NCBI GenBank assembly: GCA_003644325.1
Contig: QNCA01000085.1
Coordinates: forward strand, 1-6,474
Length of the DNA: 6,474 nucleotides
From: Planctomycetota bacterium
Lineage (GTDB): Bacteria; Planctomycetota; B129-G9
Direction of reading: 5' to 3'
The notes beneath the pieces are model-generated. The model was not told where the DNA came from. It saw nothing but the letters and a program-made list of their open reading frames with translations, and did no database searches. Made by a program: the position numbers and the translations under genes. Shown here one piece after another: positions 5,164 through 6,474 of the stretch (the stretch's first letter is position 1; the number at the start of each line of letters is the position of its first letter).

Positions 5164-6474
5164 TTATTTCTCCAGCACTCGAATTTTCAGGTTAACGGCG
5201 TAGGGGTCAACGGTTTTTTCTCCCGCTACTTTATCCATGGCTTTCATTATTCTTGCGGGTTCTTCGGTTTCTAGTGTGGCCCGGATGGGGCCGAGTTCGG
5301 CCCTTATGCCTCCGACGTCCCTGATGTACTTGAGCAGGCGCAGGAACTCTTCCTCGCTCAGCCTCACGGTGAAGCCGCTCCTGGTAATAAACGTCTCCAC
5401 GCCGTAGTTCTCCAGCGTGGGCAGGTTGTCAAATACGAGTTTCAGGTCGGACTTCGTTTCTTCATCCAGTCCGGCCTTGCGGCCGGGGAGCGCTTGCGGC
5501 GCGATAGTCAACTCCTGCTGAAATACCAGTGCAACGTTCTTTGTGGTGTCGCCCTTTGCCCTGAACCGGTATATCCCCGGCGGGCGCATGTGTGTGGAGC
5601 CTTTCTCCCGCAATTTCCGTCCATAGGCACGCATTACTTTTTCAGTTTCTACCGCTTCTTTCATTACGCCGCCGCTTCCGCTGCCTTTCCCGCCGCCTTC
5701 CCTTTCTACATCAGGTTCCCTTTCAGTCGTTTCATCTCTCGGCGCCTCCGTCTTTAAGGCGCGTTGCTTTTGGGCGTCGGCGTCAAGCGCTTGCGTGATT
5801 GACTCCGCCTTTTCGAAATCCTCCGTCTTTTTCAGCGCGTTGACGATTACACGCTTCTGCGCAAGTTGGAGGTAAACGCTGCGGTCGCCGGGTGAGGAGG
5901 CAAGGATGTCGTTGAACTCCGGCGCGGCTTGTGCTTCCGCGAATGTCATAATAGTTCCGTGGTTTCCGGCCATGAGGTCGTTCAGGGCATCGTAGTTCAT
6001 ATTTTTCAAGGCATTATCGACGCTTTTTATATTGGACAAGAACGCGGCGGGCTGGATGTTGCCCGGCATATCCGCGGATGTACGGGCATCCCCGGCCGCC
6101 GGCAAGGCACCGCCGGCGGTTCCAAGGGAGGGACGGGCCAAAGATGCTTCATACCGGGCGTCTCCTGCAACACGCGCCTCTTCGGCAGGGGGCCGGTCTG
6201 TTTCGGTCCTGTCATATATTTTTTCCTCGGTGACTTGCAGGCCCATGTCTCGCGTGGGGTATAAGGCATAGAACGCCAGGCCCGCACCGACGGCCAGTAC
6301 AAGCGCCGCCGCGACGGCCCTGAATGCGGGCACCCTGAAGATTTTGCCGAGTCTCGCCGGCGCCGTTTTTTCTTCGGCGGACTTCATCCCCTGCATTACG
6401 GCGGGATGAAGGCTCTCGGGCGCTTTTGCCCGGGGCAGATCCCGCAGGAGCCCTATCATGCGGCGGTAGCGTTC
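5164..6474 (-). CDS. Anti-sigma-factor-like membrane protein, partial (5' end outside window)
   Basis: The frame is open to the window edge: five codons (ERYRR) precede the first visible Met at 6459, which has no ribosome-binding site, so the true start lies upstream. At least 436 residues are visible. Numbered from that Met, MIGLLRDLPRAKAPESLHPAVM (1-22) resembles the LP..xAPxxL..V linker that commonly joins a zinc-finger anti-sigma domain to its membrane helix. The zinc finger itself, if present, is not in view. A transmembrane helix spans about 48-67 (AVAAALVLAVGAGLAFYALY). It is followed by a long, probably extracytoplasmic part: a disordered Ala/Pro/Gly stretch (about 85-135), a helical region (about 140-225), a highly charged low-complexity segment with GGGKGSGSGG (about 228-275), and a structured C-terminus (about 295-431) with FTVRLSEEEFLRLLKYIRDVG (363-383). 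The C-terminus is loosely reminiscent of DUF4349-like sensor domains but is not assigned. The expected partner sigma factor would be upstream, outside the window. Confidence 0.7.
   Translation of the reverse strand, partial: ERYRRMIGLLRDLPRAKAPESLHPAVMQGMKSAEEKTAPARLGKIFRVPAFRAVAAALVLAVGAGLAFYALYPTRDMGLQVTEEKIYDRTETDRPPAEEARVAGDARYEASLARPSLGTAGGALPAAGDARTSADMPGNIQPAAFLSNIKSVDNALKNMNYDALNDLMAGNHGTIMTFAEAQAAPEFNDILASSPGDRSVYLQLAQKRVIVNALKKTEDFEKAESITQALDADAQKQRALKTEAPRDETTEREPDVEREGGGKGSGSGGVMKEAVETEKVMRAYGRKLREKGSTHMRPPGIYRFRAKGDTTKNVALVFQQELTIAPQALPGRKAGLDEETKSDLKLVFDNLPTLENYGVETFITRSGFTVRLSEEEFLRLLKYIRDVGGIRAELGPIRATLETEEPARIMKAMDKVAGEKTVDPYAVNLKIRVLEK

Overview
The window reads as part of a moderately GC-rich bacterial chromosome, probably from an uncultured anaerobe. 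That is inferred from the gene families (carbamate kinase, a COG2403-type P-loop protein, a flavoprotein with a four-cysteine cluster). The sequence does not fix a phylum. All credible genes lie on the minus strand, so transcription runs from high to low coordinates.

In transcription order: (i) 6474-5164 is the 3' part of a membrane-anchored, anti-sigma-factor-like gene whose 5' end is outside the window. It is closed by a clear intrinsic terminator at 5116-5144. (ii) 5094-4435 encodes a flavodoxin-fold NAD(P)H:FMN-reductase-type protein with a CX2CX2CX5C motif typical of iron-sulfur flavoproteins. (iii) 4434-4032 is a 403-base gap. It holds a GC-rich palindrome, a convincing sigma70-type promoter at 4289-4262, and a long leader of about 224 nt with a possible 31-residue leader peptide. 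(iv) 4031-419 is a compact three-gene operon: a cyclic-2,3-diphosphoglycerate-synthetase-like P-loop NTPase, then a class-III PLP aminotransferase, then carbamate kinase. The gaps are 42 and 4 nt. (v) 418-1 has no gene but carries REP/REPIN-like repeats: GTAG-preceded GGTGAC..GTCACC palindromes, two of them inverted around a 123-bp hairpin-rich unit.

The operon suggests amine or amino-acid catabolism. The aminotransferase would take the amino group from an omega-amino acid (GABA, ornithine or similar). Carbamate kinase would interconvert carbamoyl phosphate and ATP. The COG2403 protein would supply an ATP- or GTP-dependent step of unknown nature. No carbamoyltransferase or arginine deiminase is visible, so the source of carbamoyl phosphate must be elsewhere. 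The points most worth follow-up are the undefined role of the COG2403 protein in this operon, its long leader with a candidate Arg-containing leader peptide, and the REPIN-like unit next to the operon's 3' end.
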